Assembly: GCF_003265705.1 (NCBI RefSeq)
Contig: NW_020313168.1
Span: 5,587,862-5,651,861 of the forward strand
DNA length: 64,000 nucleotides
Source: Callorhinus ursinus
Taxonomy: Eukaryota > Chordata > Mammalia > Carnivora > Otariidae
Direction of reading: 5' to 3'
The notes beneath the pieces are model-generated. The model had not been told where the DNA came from and searched no databases. It worked only from the letters and a program-made list of their open reading frames with translations. Within the stretch, counting starts at the first letter, position 1; each line of letters begins with the position of its first letter. This document shows, in pieces, positions 32,723 to 46,000 of the stretch. The translations under genes were made by a program, and so were the position numbers.

Positions 32723-33535
32723 AGTTTTAAGTGCCAGTAGCAGTGGAGGTTAGGGATGGGGTTGGGTGCCCGGTAGGGACGGGCTTTCCTGAAAGGTCTG
32801 GGTTCTCCCTACCATAGTGCAAGCCCTCCAGCCTGGCCTAATGCTCCAGAAGGGCCCTGCAAACCTGGGGAACCCCAGCGTGTGGAAGGCCCAGCGTGAA
32901 GATCCCGTCTGGTCCTCCTGCCAGAGCAGGGACCCATGGTGCTGGTGCCAGGACCCTATTAGTATTTATATTCCCTTCTTCCTGCCTTCAGCCCTGGCCT
33001 CAGCATTCTCTACCGAATCTCAGCACCAGGGGGAGGGTGCGGCTGTCTGCGGCTCCCGCCCCTGCTTCCCTCTTTGGGGGAAGCTGCTCTGGCAGAGACC
33101 TCTCGGCCACCTGTTTCTGGCACGCCTATTTCCAGTCACTGGGGTGGAGGTTAGGCTCCCACGGGCCTGTTCTTTAGCACCCCTACCTTGGTTCACTAGG
33201 GCCAGGGCTATGGCACAAAGCCTCCTGGGGGAGGGAGGGAGGGGACCCTGCCAGAGACGAGGCTACAGCTGCCCTGGTGGGGAGGGCAGCAGCTCTAATG
33301 AAGGGAGCCTGGCTCCTCTCCTGAGGTGGCTGCCAGTGCCCAGGCTAAGGAGCCTGGAGCCAAGGAGCTTCTGGCTCGGAAGAGGTGAAAGCTGGCAGGC
33401 AGTGGGGCTGGCATGGAGGGGCAGAAGCAGAAAAGACAGCTTGGCCAGCCGTGTCTACTGAGGATACCTCCTCCCTGAGACGGTACCTGCCACTTAGGAA
33501 CTTTCTTAGCAAAAATAAAAAAAGAAAAACAATTC
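32723..33535 (+). other. UNC13D: UNC13D 3' UTR
   Basis: Non-coding stretch from the UNC13D stop to just beyond AATAAA at 33514-33519. About 0.8 kb and GC-rich, with no SINE. The length is what I would expect for the human transcript. Confidence 0.7.
33514..33519 (+). terminator. UNC13D: UNC13D poly(A) signal AATAAA
   Basis: AATAAA inside an A-rich run, the first such hexamer after the stop codon, followed by TTCATTGTCC. Confidence 0.65.
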
Positions 33536-34530
33536 ATTGTCCTCTAAGGAACTATACCGTTGGCCTGCACTGGCGCCCAGAAGTTTATAGTCAGGCCACA
33601 CAAACCCTCTCCTCAGCCCTCTGGCAATGAGACCTTGAGCTGCCCCTGACCTGGGGGGGGGGGCTGGCCCACCCCTCACTCCCTCACGTTCTAGAGCACG
33701 TGTGGGAGTAACTGATGCACAAGCAGGGCTTCGCACAAAACATTACTAGGCATGTCAGTTTGTGGTTGCTGCCTGGCACTCCAAGGGGAGCACTGGGAGT
33801 GGGGGGGGCGTCTCCCAGGAGTGCAGGCTGAGTGGCTATTCAAGGGCTTAGAGGAGCAGGGTCCCAGCCTGGCCTGGGGGGAGGTGGCCACTGTATTGGG
33901 GGTCAGAGCCCAAGGCCAGGTTGTCATTCTAGCTATGTGACCCTGTTTGAGTCCCTTAACCTCTCAGGTATGATGGGAGTCGGAGGTCAGATGAGATCAC
34001 CTCCAAGGCTCCTTTCAGCTCTGAATCTGAGCCCCATACAGAGCCCACTAGGTGTGTTTCTCACAGCCACCTGCTAGGCCCGCTTAGAGCAGGGGAAGGG
34101 GGGTGGCTCAAAGGCTGAGACCCTCCTCCTCCCTCCCTTCTAGTGCTTTTATGAGAAGGCAGTATGTGTCCGTTTCTCTGGGAGACAACTAGGGACCTGT
34201 TGTCTTTCACAAAACAAGTAAACAGGTCCCAGCTGATAATGGATCCCTGAAGAGTCCTAAGCCTAGGAGGCCTCCCGGGCTAAAGGTCTCCAACTCATTT
34301 GCGCCAGCAGGCCTGGGTCGGAGGGCACTTGAGCTCTGTCTAGGGGCTTGGAGCCACCTGGGGGCTTGAAGGTGGCTTTAGCCGCCTAGCCACACCTTGG
34401 GTGGGGGCCTGAGCTCTTTCCGTGGCCTTGGTGGGGCTGGAGCCGAGGCTGGGAGGGCCAAGCTGACTCTTCTGATTGTTCAGAGGCCCTTATTTGGGGC
34501 CCTGCTCTCCCTCACCCCCATGTGAACAAG
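33536..34530. other. Spacer between the convergent UNC13D and UNK 3' ends
   Basis: About 1 kb without a gene. It contains a long G run (33651-33662) and an old MIR/L2-like fragment around 33925-34030. Nothing else was recognised. Confidence 0.6.
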
Positions 34531-34550
34531 CTACCATTTTAAGTTCATAT

Positions 34551-34556
34551 TTTATT
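34551..34556 (-). terminator. UNK: UNK poly(A) signal AATAAA
   Basis: TTTATT on the + strand, hence AATAAA on the UNK strand, about 1.28 kb after the UNK stop. No other canonical hexamer was noticed between the stop and this point. Confidence 0.65.
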
Positions 34557-35696
34557 TCCAATAGGTTTGGAGCTTTGTTGATTTTTGCATTTTTGTAAAA
34601 AAAAGTTTTCACTTAATTCATTGAAAGCCCTTTCGTGCTGAGCCCAAGGGGGAGCCTGGGCCAGACCAGACCCTTCACAGCCCTGTTGCTCCCACCCCAG
34701 ACCCCCAGCGCTGGGAGCAGGGTGGCTTCCCTCCACCCGCTCTGCCCTCCCGCCCCCACTGCATCTTTCTGTACAGAACAATTTTTAAAATGGAAGCTAA
34801 GACACAATATACATTGGACAGGCACGCACACACATGTACACACGCGTCCGCTCCAAATGGGCAGGACGTCAGCTGCACTCAGAGAGCACCAAGGAATGCA
34901 TACGGAGCCCCTCCCGGTGAGGAGGGCAGGGCCTAAGCCCCACCTTGGTCCCCAGTCTGCAGCTCCTCCCCACCAATTGCCCTGCTAGCTGCCAGAGGGG
35001 GTAGGGGGGAAAGGGAGGAAGCTGACAGCAGCTGGGGGGTTATGAAGAGGGCAGTGCCAGTCTGGTAGGTGGTCCTGGGGCCAGGGAGGTTGCTCTGGGG
35101 GCCCGGAGGGAGAGGACTGAGGTGGACCCCTGGCCTCAGGAACCTGAGGGGTAGAACTCCTGGGCCTTGCCCCTCAAGGAGCTTCAAGGGCCCAGGGTTG
35201 GGAGTGGGGCTGGCCCCTGCAGCTTTGGCCTGCCAGCCCCAGACTAGATACACATTTGGTAAAACCTAGGAGCTAGGCTGGCTGAGACCCCCGGCACACC
35301 CCCCTCTCAAGCCTCATGGCTGGGAACCAGGTCTGTCCCCCCGATGTCCACACCCCTGGCTCTGGCCCTGGCCTCGGGAGGTGCAGTGAACAGGGCCTGC
35401 CCTGAAGGCTTGGTCCCTCCCCTTGGCCCCTTCCAGCTTCCTGCTCGGGCCCCAGGAAGAAGTTAAAACTAGTTAGTTTTCCTACATTAAAAAGAGAAAC
35501 CTATCCCCTGCCAAAAGGCCGGTGGGCAATGAGGGGACTTTGTCTCTGCAATGGAAAAGGACAGAATGGGCAAGGGGAGGGCTGCAAAAGAGTTTTTTCT
35601 TTTAAAAAGTGCTTGGTAAGTCTGTTTTAAAGTGTGTGTCTATATCTACGTACAGATACACACTGTTCACACACTGCTGCCCACGCACACCCGCAC

Positions 35697-35780
35697 GCGC
35701 ACAGAAATGTATACATATACAGAATCATATACACATACATACATACGTACATACATACATACATACATATATATATACTT
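35697..35780. repeat. CATA tandem repeat in the UNK 3' UTR
   Basis: Imperfect (CATA)n with a short TATATATATA end and CG-interrupted CACA section. On the mRNA strand it reads as repeated UGUA/UAUG. It begins about 55 bases after the UNK stop codon. Confidence 0.85.
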
Positions 35781-35833
35781 TAAAAAGTCCTAGGAAAGAT
35801 GATCTGAGCCGGGCCGGGGCCAGGCCTGCAGGG

Positions 35834-37011
35834 TCACGACTGGAGAGTGTGGGCCCGGCTGGGCTGGCAGACGGGGCACTCGCTGCCCTCGGCGCAGAGC
35901 TCACACAGCACGGCGTGTTGGCATGGCAGCACCGCTCGGTTCTGCTCCTGACACTTAAGGCATTTCACCGACTGCATGTGGAACACGGCCTGGGGAGGGA
36001 GAGGGATCCCGTGGTCACTGGCCCGGCCCCTCTTCACATTCACTTCAATCCCCTTGGGGCAAGGAAACTGAGGCAAAGAGCTCAGCAGCGTGCTCACAGG
36101 ACTCAGCCGACAAGTGAGAGAGCAAAGCTGGAGCTCAGGCTGCTGCCCTCGAGGCTCCCAAAGTCTGCTTCCGGCCCCACCGGGGAGAGGGGAGGCCCAG
36201 GGCTGCTCCACAGCTCCCGCCCTGACAGGCTCTCCCTCCCACAAAGCCCCTGCCTCGTTTGATCCTGCAGTGACCCTCAGTCCCCAAATGAGAACCGTGA
36301 GGCCTGGCTACAAATGCCTGGTCAAAGAAGGAACGTACTTTTCTGCTGTGCCATGCTCCCCGGGCATTCAGCCGGGCACCTAGGAATGCCAAGTAGCTCA
36401 GGGGACATAACTGTTCTGGAGCGTGTGCTGGTATGTGCAGCGCTCACAGGAGGACAAGCATCTTGATGCCACTGAAGGCCCAGGCCCAGTGACGTAGCTT
36501 GGGTCAGCCCTGCCCGAACCGTGGGGGGTGAGCACTGGTACGTCTCCACCTCCACCTTTCTCACCTCCCCAAGGAGTGAATTTCCTCCTACCTCCCCACC
36601 TGCAGGCAGCATCCTGTGCCAGCCCAGCAGCTGGGCAGAGGCTCTCGGACGGAAGACGGCTGTCCCTGGAGCGGCACGGACCCGTCAGAGTCCAAGGCCC
36701 AGCTAAGGCTGCCACGTGCCCCCACCCAGCGCTCCCCGAACCTCCGGGCTGACCTTGTCCACTTGCTCCAGGTGGGCGCGCAGCTGCTTCTGGAGGGAGT
36801 AGAGGGTGGAGAGCGAGAGGGCCTCCAGGTCAGAGAAGGTGGGCAGGGCCTGCAGGTCGGGGCCCGAGTGCAGCCGCTCCAGTTCTTCCTGTAGCTTCTT
36901 AACCTGCCCCTCCAGTGCGTCCCGCTGCTCCCGGGCCAGCTCGCACTCAGCACCTGCTGCACTGGCCCGCTCACCGGCCTCCTCCGCCTCCTTCTTCCAG
37001 GCATCACAAGC
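35834..37011 (-). other. UNK: UNK coiled coil and C-terminal RING-type finger (exons 15-16)
   Basis: Exon 15 (36754-37011, residues about 674-759) is a Glu/Lys/Ala/Leu-rich helix with heptad spacing, a likely coiled coil. The last exon (35834-35989, residues 760-810) holds a compact RING-type finger with ligands C769, C772, C782, H784, C788, C791, C797 and C800, and ends in HTLQS. This order fits the family. Confidence 0.88.
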
Positions 37012-40000
37012 CTGTGGGCCCAACACACAGCGCCTCATCATGATGGCCCCCTGCCCCCGTGTCCCCTGCAAGCACCTCTCTGGGAGCCTGCATGGGCCAC
37101 TTGTGGCTGCAGGGCCTGCTGGGGAGCTGGGTCAGCTGTCTGGGAAGGGAGGAGGCGGGCACTGCCTGCAGAGAAGAGAGGTGTCAGGGCCTGCAAGAGA
37201 CCCTCTCTAGGCAGGGAAGGGGGCTGAGCCCAACACAGCAGGGGAGCACCAGGCAGAGCTGGGCATGCTGCTGGCGAGCACCTGCAGGAGCAGCCAGGCT
37301 GCAGCTGGACAGAGGAACCATCTCAGAACCTAGAACCCTGGGCCTGGAGCCCTGGGAAATCAGGACTTCTGGGGAGAGGCCAGCGGTGCTGTGTGGCCAA
37401 ACCAAATAAGCAACTCACAGTGGGAATTCCGGGCCTGGGGCACCAGCCACCCTAGGGTCCTGATTGGGAAGGCAAGTGTCTCCACGGGAGAAGAAAGTGA
37501 ATAAAACTGAGTTTCTGCTCTGTCCTCCAGGACCCCTGCCCTCCCACCCCTGCGCCTGTTCTGTGTAAGATGGGCTCAGGCTGGATGGGAACCGGCCCTG
37601 GGAAGGGCAGTGGGTGCGGGGGCCCAGTACCTGCTTAGCCTGCTTCCAGGACTCCTCCCATTGCTTGATGGTGCCGTTGGCTTCTTCAAGCTCTTGCCGC
37701 AGCCGGGCCAGCTCAGCGGCCCCTGGCCCCGACAGGAAGGCAGGGGAAGTGCCTGGGGAGAAGCTACCAGACGCAAAATGCTCCCAGATGCTGCTATTCA
37801 TCCCGTTCAGACCTGCCTCGGGAAAGGGAAGAACGTTAGAGCTCCGGAGGGCTTCAGGCCTGCGCCCAGGCCCTGGTCCTGTCCAGCCCTCTCTGGGAGG
37901 CTTCAAAGGGCTAGCTGTGCAAGGCTTCAGCTATGTCAGGCTGGGGAAACTCAGGGATGTGTAGGGCCCACAGTTGCATCAGACCTACTGCAGTACCACC
38001 TGTTACTCAACGTTTGGCACTTAACTTCTGAGGCTCAGCATCCTCATCTGTAAAGTGAGGATCCCATCATTTGCCTCACAGGGTGATTTGGAGGCTTGGG
38101 AAGTACTGCAGGAAGAGCAGTCTGTGAAGGAGGCAATTTATGATTGTGAACTGATTTTTCGGCTAGAGGGAGGAGAGCCTTCTTGCACCTTCTGTAAGGC
38201 TTGGGAGGAGGTGGAGGGGCAAAAACACAGGCCAGAGCCTCAGATGATGGCACAGCTAGAACAGGAGGAGTTCAGGGAGCCCGGGCTTCATTCCCCTTGT
38301 TTTATGATAAAGAAACGAACATACAGTGTGTTGCTAAGAATCACACAAACAGTAGGGGCGTGTGGGTGGCTCAGTCGCTTGGGCGTCTGACTCTTGGTAT
38401 CGGCTCAGCTCATGATCTCAGGGTCATGGGATCGAGCCCCATGTGGGGCTCTGCACTCAGCAGGGAGCCTGCTTGAGATTCTCTCTCCCTCTGCCCCTTC
38501 CTCCATACCCTCTTTCTCTCTCTCAAACAATAAATTTTTTTCCCCAGATTTATTTATTTGAGAGAGAGAGCATGAGCGGGGCTCAAGGGCAGAGGGAGAA
38601 GCAGACCCCACAGAGTAGGGAGCACGATGCGGGGGCTTGATCCCAGGACCCTGAGATCATGACCTGAGCCAAAGGCAGATGCTTAACCAAAGAGCCACCC
38701 AGGTGCCCCATGAATAAATAAATCTTAAAAAAAAAAAAAAATCACACAAACAGTAAACAGTGGAGCCAATATACAGTCAGAGCATCTGACTCCAAAGGCT
38801 TCCTCGTTCCGATGAGCTAAGCTGCGTGCTCCTCCAACTGTACGCTCGCTCAGTCTTTCCACAGATGTTTACTACCACCATGTGCCCTACTCTGTGGCCC
38901 CCAGGGCAGCCCCTATCTTCTAGAGGGGCATCCATACCCACGTCTGGCCTCATTCTGCCCACACTTATTCTAATAATTTCTTTCTCACTCCCTTCTCCAC
39001 TAATCCAGCCAGGATGTTCCAGAACCTGCCAGGAAATACCAGTGCACCCAAAATATGAGAGACATCATCCTGTGTGGAGAGCCTGAGATGTGAACAACCT
39101 ATGAGCCTATGTGCCCTGTCTCAGAGGTGGGAACTCAGAGCCAACACCAACACCGTCCCAGCAGCAAGCTCTTCCCATGGACCTCTGCTCCACTGAACTC
39201 AGGCAGCATCTCCTCTCTTGGAGAGGAGCCGCTTCCTCTCTCGACTGCGTCCCGCTCAGGTCCCCTCTGTTATTCTGAATCACAAACCCAGGCCTTTGCC
39301 TCCACACAACAGTGACAGTCCCAAGTACACTCTCATGTCTGTGCTCCTCTGCCTCCCCGACTAGACCATGGCTCCATACCAGCAGGGACTGTTGAGCTCA
39401 CAGTGTACCTATAACTCTGCTCAGTAACTACATGGAGGAGTGAATGAATGTGCGGCCAGTGAGAAGGGCTACAATCAAGATGCTTCCAGAATACGAGCAC
39501 GTCAGACAAATGTAACACAAAGCATCTAAACCTGACAGACTCAACATAAAATGGAACAGCCACCTCCAAAACTGGAAAGATGCTAAGAAATCAACACGTT
39601 GCCCTATCTCTGGAGTGAGATTAGGGAGCTCCCAACCTGGTCAGAATGTCAAATGTGGCTCAGAGGCTCAGGCTCAGTGTGATCAGGAAGCCCAGCACCC
39701 TCAGCAGAGGTTATTCCTTATCTCCTCCAACAGCTGCCAGGAGAGGGGAACTAAGAGTAGAGGCGGCGGTTTGGGTACCGAGCTGTTTTACGTGGTACCT
39801 CAGTGAATACTCACACCAGCCCGCCCATGAGAGGGAGGAACCCTGCCCGCAGAGGTGGAGCCTGAGGCTATGACTGAAGTGCCCTCCAGAACCCACAGTC
39901 CATACCATTCTAACACCTGTGTTCAGCAAATAGCCTTTGGGGTTACAGCTAGGTCTGCCTGGTGCCTCTCTTTACCAGGAAGGCCACTTTGAGCCTATTC

Positions 40001-43000
40001 AGATTTTTCCCTTTGCCTCTGGTGAAGCTGGCTGTTGTGAGCCTGCCTGCGAGAGTTCTGGGCGACTGGGCAGAACCAGCACACTGGAATGAACAGCACC
40101 TAGGCCCTGGCACTTGAGGCCACTGCTTCTCACTGCACACTGGCCCTGTGCCCAGCACTTCACTCATGTTATTTCATTTAAGCCTCGCTACCGTCTTAGA
40201 AGGAAGATGCTGCCATTATACAAATTTTAAAGCAGAGGAAACTAAGAGAGGCTAAGTTGCTTGTCTAGTTTTACCCAGCTAAGAGAAACATGGGACAGGG
40301 ACCTGACCCACCTCCAAGCCATAAGCCACTTGCTTCAACCTCATTCTGCATTGCCTCTGGCTGTGGACAAAGCACTTTTCAAAAGCCCAGATCCTGCCCC
40401 AGGTCTCAGAGACACACACGCTCTCTTACCCAAAGATCCATGTGATGCTGAGGTCCCCAAAAATGTGTTTTCTGACTGGCTCAGGTGGCCCTGGGGCTGC
40501 TGCAGGAAATGTGAGGAGAGGCTGACAGGAGGGGACGGGGATGCTGAGTGGAAGGAAGCAGAACTGCCCAAGGAACCAGGGATGTTCACGGGCGCAGAAC
40601 TCTGCAGCAAACTGCCACCTGGAAGAGAGGCCCCGGAGGGCCAGTAAGGGCAGGGCAAGCGATGCGGAGCCACACCAGCAGGGGGCAGCTCATGTGCCCA
40701 TCTTGGGCCAGGTTGGACCCCCTACGAGCCCTCCCTCGAGTGCTGCCCGCCCGCTGCCCAGTACCAATTGTGATGCTGCCTGGGTGGGGCACTGTGCTGT
40801 TATCGAAAGTCTTCTCTAGGGCGGCCACCCCAAACTCGTTCAGGTCCAGGTCATCCAAGGCAGATTCTGGAGACAGACAGATTGGGGTGTGAGCCTCCTT
40901 GCCTCCTGAGAGGCCACACCACCCTGAGGTTCCAGGCCTCGCCCCCAGGACCCACCTGCCCTCTACTGCCTCCTCTTCACGCTCAGTCCCACTAGACCCA
41001 TGCTCTCGAGCCTCTGCCTGTCGGGCTGCTGCTCTGCCAACACAGACGCCCTGCGCTATCTGCCTCGCCAAGTCCAGCTCAAATGGCGCACTTTTCCGAA
41101 ATCTTCACTGATACCTCCAAGGAACCCAATGCAGGGTTCCTGACTCTGACAGAGGTCTTGTCTCCTGCTGTTACAGCTCATATCATCCCTGAGTTCTCTG
41201 GGGGGCAAGCAAGCCTCTGGGCCCTCAGTGGCTACTGCATAGTAGGTGCTTGACAAATATCCACTGCCCTCTGCTGGACTAGACTGGGAAGCTGGGAACA
41301 ACAGGAACACCCTGTCTGCGTCTCTTAACATCCCAGTGCTTAAAACACGATCTGGCACAAAGTAGCACCCATAAATGACTGCTGAGAGAGAAGGGCAGTG
41401 GCTTCAAATGGCCAGGAACTCTGAGGACAGTTGTGCAGGCTGTTCACTACACAAGGATACCTAGTGAGAAAATGAGTGAGGGCTGAACCACCTATGTCGT
41501 GGAATGAGACTGCACTTGTCCAGAGAAAGAGTTATGTCTTTCTAATTTGCACAACAGAGCAAACTGAAGGGCTACTTACTTTCCTGTAAGGGCTAGTCTT
41601 GGGCCACACCTTGGGCTCATTTTCCCTTTTCAAAGGGCTCAGAGTGCCCACCCTCTGACTCTCTCAAGATAAATGTCTACTGGTTTGAATCTCACTCCAG
41701 GGACCTAGTTTCTCTAACTCCAGATCCAGTCCTGGACTTGGCAACAGAAATGGCCTAATTACCTATGACTGACTCTACCGTGTCGCTGGTGGGATAGAAG
41801 GGCAGAGCATTTGCATTCATGCCAGGGACGCTGCTGGTGCCTGCAGGGCTAGGGGGAGTAGCTGCCAGGCTGGAGGTGATACTAGAAGAGATGCTTGAGG
41901 TCAGGGGGCTGCCCACGGGAAGGATGCCCAGCATGTCCTGCAACGAAAGAGTGAGGAGGAAGCAATAGGATGCCTGCTCATGGAGGCCATGGCCAGGGGC
42001 TAGAGATGGGGGCTGGGAAGGGCAGAAGGAAATGGTGCATTCCAGCTCTCATCCAGATGCCCCCATACCCAGACAGGACCCCACCCACTTGACACCTTGT
42101 TGAGAGGCTGGAGTTGGAGAGCTGTGCCTTGCAGGCTGCAGGGCCCACTCACCCTAAGTCCTACAGTAGGGGAAGGGAGAAGTTAAGTCCAGGGCCTAGC
42201 ACAGTACGACATTCAAGAAATATTGTTTTTGACTGATGAGTGAGTCCAGCAGGTGACAGGTTCCAGGGTTTGACCGGACCCTCTTTGGATTTGGGGCTGG
42301 GGCCCCACTTTAGCCCTGCCCTCAGCTTGTGGGGAAAGCAGTGGCGCCACTCCCTGAGGCCGGGGATTCTGGGCCTATCCTATCAACAGCAAGTGCCAGA
42401 GGGGGAGACACGGGGCTGAGAGCTATATACCTGTTTGGGCTGAAGCAGAGGCTGCTCTTGACTCCTGGGCTCTAGTGAGTGGGGTTTTAACTTGGCCTGA
42501 GAGAGAAAAGTCAAGAGAACAGGAGATGAGTATGGTCCTAGGGAGGGCCCCTGAGTCCAGGAGTCCTCCCAAGCATCAACCTGCCATGGCCCACTAAGGC
42601 TGATGGCACCTGTCACGCAATTCCCCTCTGCACCACGTACCCTGCTCTCCACCCCCACCCTTACTCCTTTCCCTACCCTAGGAACCAAGGGAGCTGTTCC
42701 TCTTCTCCCTGGTGACTCCAAGCCTCAGGTAAGACCAATTAGAGACCCTCTGCCCTGCTCCCCAAGGCCCTGTCACTCCATCAAGGTGGCACAGGGCAGG
42801 GGAAAGACCAGCTATGGGGTCAGAAGACCGAGATAGGAGTCCCTGCTCCTCTATTAACTGGCTCCGTCACAGGGTGAGGTACCTGGCTATGCTAACCTTC
42901 CTGTCTTCGCCTATAAAATGGGACGGCCTCACTCCCTCTGCTTAATGTTGCAGAGGCTGAAGACAGGGACCTCCTAGCTCCCAGTCATATTCCCCATCAT

Positions 43001-46000
43001 TGGGCCAAGACAGCCCTCCAGGGCTTCTCCTGACCCATGCAGGGAGAAAGCTAACGTCACTGGGCTTCCCCTTACATCCCTTACCTGGCATTTAAAATTT
43101 TTCAGGTACTCAGCTCCCACCTGGTCTTCCCTCTCAAAGCCAGGAGCCTTCTTATAGCTGCCAGGGGCGAGGCCAGACTCCCCAGGGAAGACAATGCCTT
43201 CCAGGTTCGGGGGCTTCCTGATGGAGCCCGGGGGGGAGCCACAGAGATTAGATGGGCTTCCTAGATTGCTGTTTCTACAGAGGAGCTGCAGAAAAGAAAG
43301 GGAGTGGCTTTGTGGGCAAAATGTGGGCTGGGGCATGGCCCATCCTCCATCCCCTCCACAGAGGGAGATTCTTCAGCAAGGGGCTCAGTTCTATTTTCAT
43401 CTGTCAATGGGCAGCAACTACCATGCAGGGACCCCGAACCTCAGGAGGAAGTTATGCGGGAGTGTGACAGAAGGCTTGTGTCCCTTCTACCAGCTCTATT
43501 CAGGCTGACCCACACAGGCTCTGGGTATACCACCCTCTACCAGATTTTGACAGAAAAACCCTGGGGCAGAAAGAGTAGAACCCCTTGGCCTGAGGCAAAA
43601 CACCAGGGCCCACCCCAGGCACAGGCTGGGAGGGAACTGGGGGCATTAGAGGCAGGTGTTGACTCCTGGCTAGGCATGGTGCCCACCCACTCCCTGGACA
43701 GGCACGTACAGCGCTGAGGTCAGGGGCATGTGGGCTGGAGGGGCTCACGGGCACCGAGTCTCCGGCAGCAGACGGCATGTATAAGACGGGACCCGGCTGA
43801 GTGGGGCTCGACACAGCTGAAGAAGGTTGTAGATCGTCACTGAGGGGTGGCTCTGCAAAAGACAGGATCAGGGTGTCAGCAGGCTCCTGTGCCAGCTCTC
43901 TCCCTCCAGAAACACACCTGGGTCTTTTTCAAAGGAGACCATGCACCCCCTGTACACAAAGGGAAGGCTCCTACCTTCTTTCTATTAATACTGTATACTG
44001 TGCACTTACTTTGTACCTGGCAATTTGTATTAACTGTGAATCTTCACGACTAGAAGCAGCAAATAATATTGTGATCTCCATTTTACAGATAAGAAAACTG
44101 AGGCTCAGAGAGGTAAGGTTAATCTCCTTAGGTGGTAGAGCTAGGAAACAAAAGAGCTGGGATTTGAACTCTGATCTGTACTACTCCAAAACCTGAGCCA
44201 TTAATTACTTCTCTGTGTTGCCTCAAGCAGTGGGCTCAGTTGCCCATGGCTGGGGATGACCTCTGTGCCAATGTATATTCCCCCCTCCCAGGGCCTTCTA
44301 ATCCCAGAGATAAGGCCTGAGCCTGAAAAGAGGTGAGGGACAATCGGAGCAGTGGCTTGTGGTGGACACGAGTTTTAACTTGAGCTCCATCTCCGAGATG
44401 GGCAGTGGTGGTCTAGAGTGCAGTGGAAGAACCGAGAGCCGCGCTGTCCGACGCAGCAGCTATGAGCCCCATGTGGCTATGAGGGGCTGGTCTGAACTGA
44501 AACATGCTGCACCTACCTATTCGAGTGTGCAACAGATTTCAAAGACTTCATTTGGAGGGAAAAAAAATAATAATATTGGTTTTTTACACTATTTTTGAAA
44601 TGATTATCATTTTGTATTGAATTAACTAAAAATATATTGTTAAAATTTATTTTTTTTAAAGATTTTTTTTATTTATTTGAGAGAGAGTGAGAGAGAGAGC
44701 ACATGAGAGGGGGGAGGGTCAGAGGGAGAAGCAGACTCCCTGCTGAGCAGGGAGCCCGATGCGGGACTCGATCCTGGGACTCCAGGATCATGACCTGAGC
44801 CGAAGGCAGTTGCTTAACCAACTGAGCCACCCAGGCACCCCAAAATTTATTTTTTTTTAAACATAATTACTAGAAAATCTAAAATGACATGAAGGTTGCA
44901 CTATATTTTCACTGGACGGCTCTGCTCTCAGCAGGATGGAGCTCCATGTTTCATTAGTGATGTCTGCCATGGATGTGGCATGGGGTGGCTGCTGAGATCT
45001 GCCCAGTTGGCTCCGTGAGGGCACCTCACCTTGCCTGGGACTGTGAATGCCTGACTAGGGGCCCGGTCCTGCTCTCTATCTCACGACCTTGGAAGCTCCA
45101 GGGTTTGAGACCATTTCCAGGGGGTTTGTGCAGGGGGGCCAGAGTTTCCAGTGAGGACAGAGACCGCTGCTGGCTGGCAGATGAGAGGCCACTCCTCTGA
45201 CTGAGCCTGAGCAGAGGGTGAAGGGAGGAGAGGGCAGAGAAACCAATGGGCACAGCATACGTTCTACATGGGCGAAGGCGCAGAAAGGTCCTCGGGGACA
45301 GCTGCCCGACTGCTGCATGTCGTTGCACTTGGTGGATTTATAGATCTGGAGGATAGAGCAGAGGCAGGTCAGGCTTAGGCAGAGAGGAACAGGCAGGCAT
45401 GGGTGCCTTCAACATAGGAAGGTGAGCCTAGTAATCTAACCTTTCTCCTCCCCATTCCATGCCACTTCCCTAAGTCTCTCCCTACTGACTTCTTGATACT
45501 CAAACTCCTGCAGCAGATATGGCTACCCCCATGCCAAGGACACCCTCCCTTCTGGGGTCACAGGTTCAACCAGCCCTGCTTCGGCCCTCACAAAGGAATC
45601 TTCTTCATGCTGCTTCTCCACTCAGGGTCTTGGCCAGGGCTGTGACCTCCAAATGTCCCTCTGGACATTAAGGAAGCCAAGATCACAGGCAGCACCCACG
45701 CACCAGGGGGCACCCTGAGTTGGGATCTATGTCTAACTTTCTACCCTGCTGTCTACAACCCACATAAGGTGGCCTCTGTCCATATGTCTATCTCAGGATG
45801 TTTTAGCCTCCATGTACCCATGGACAGCATGTGCCTCTATATACCCTACCAGATCTTGGGACACTGACATGGCCCAAGGCTACACCATGGGGCCAGTGGG
45901 CGGAGGAAGTACAACAGGGAGGTTGCTGGTACTCTAAGCTCTGATCTGAAACACCGGGAAGGGGCTTTCTTTTTTAAATCCCCACGTCACTGGATTGTAA

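Larger units (their letters stand above)
34530..35833 (-). other. UNK: UNK 3' UTR
   Basis: About 1.3 kb after the UNK stop codon. Close to the stop (35697-35780) lies a tandem tetranucleotide tract, UGUA-rich on the mRNA strand. The remainder is GC-rich and ends in a T/A-rich section around the poly(A) signal. Confidence 0.65.

Noticed and set aside
35697..35780. CRISPR-like or other prokaryotic repeat array
   Set aside because: A plain tetranucleotide microsatellite in a mammalian 3' UTR; no spacers.
35609..36262. 217-residue + strand frame over the UNK 3' end
   Set aside because: Antisense of the UNK last exon and of the CATA repeat; no domain.
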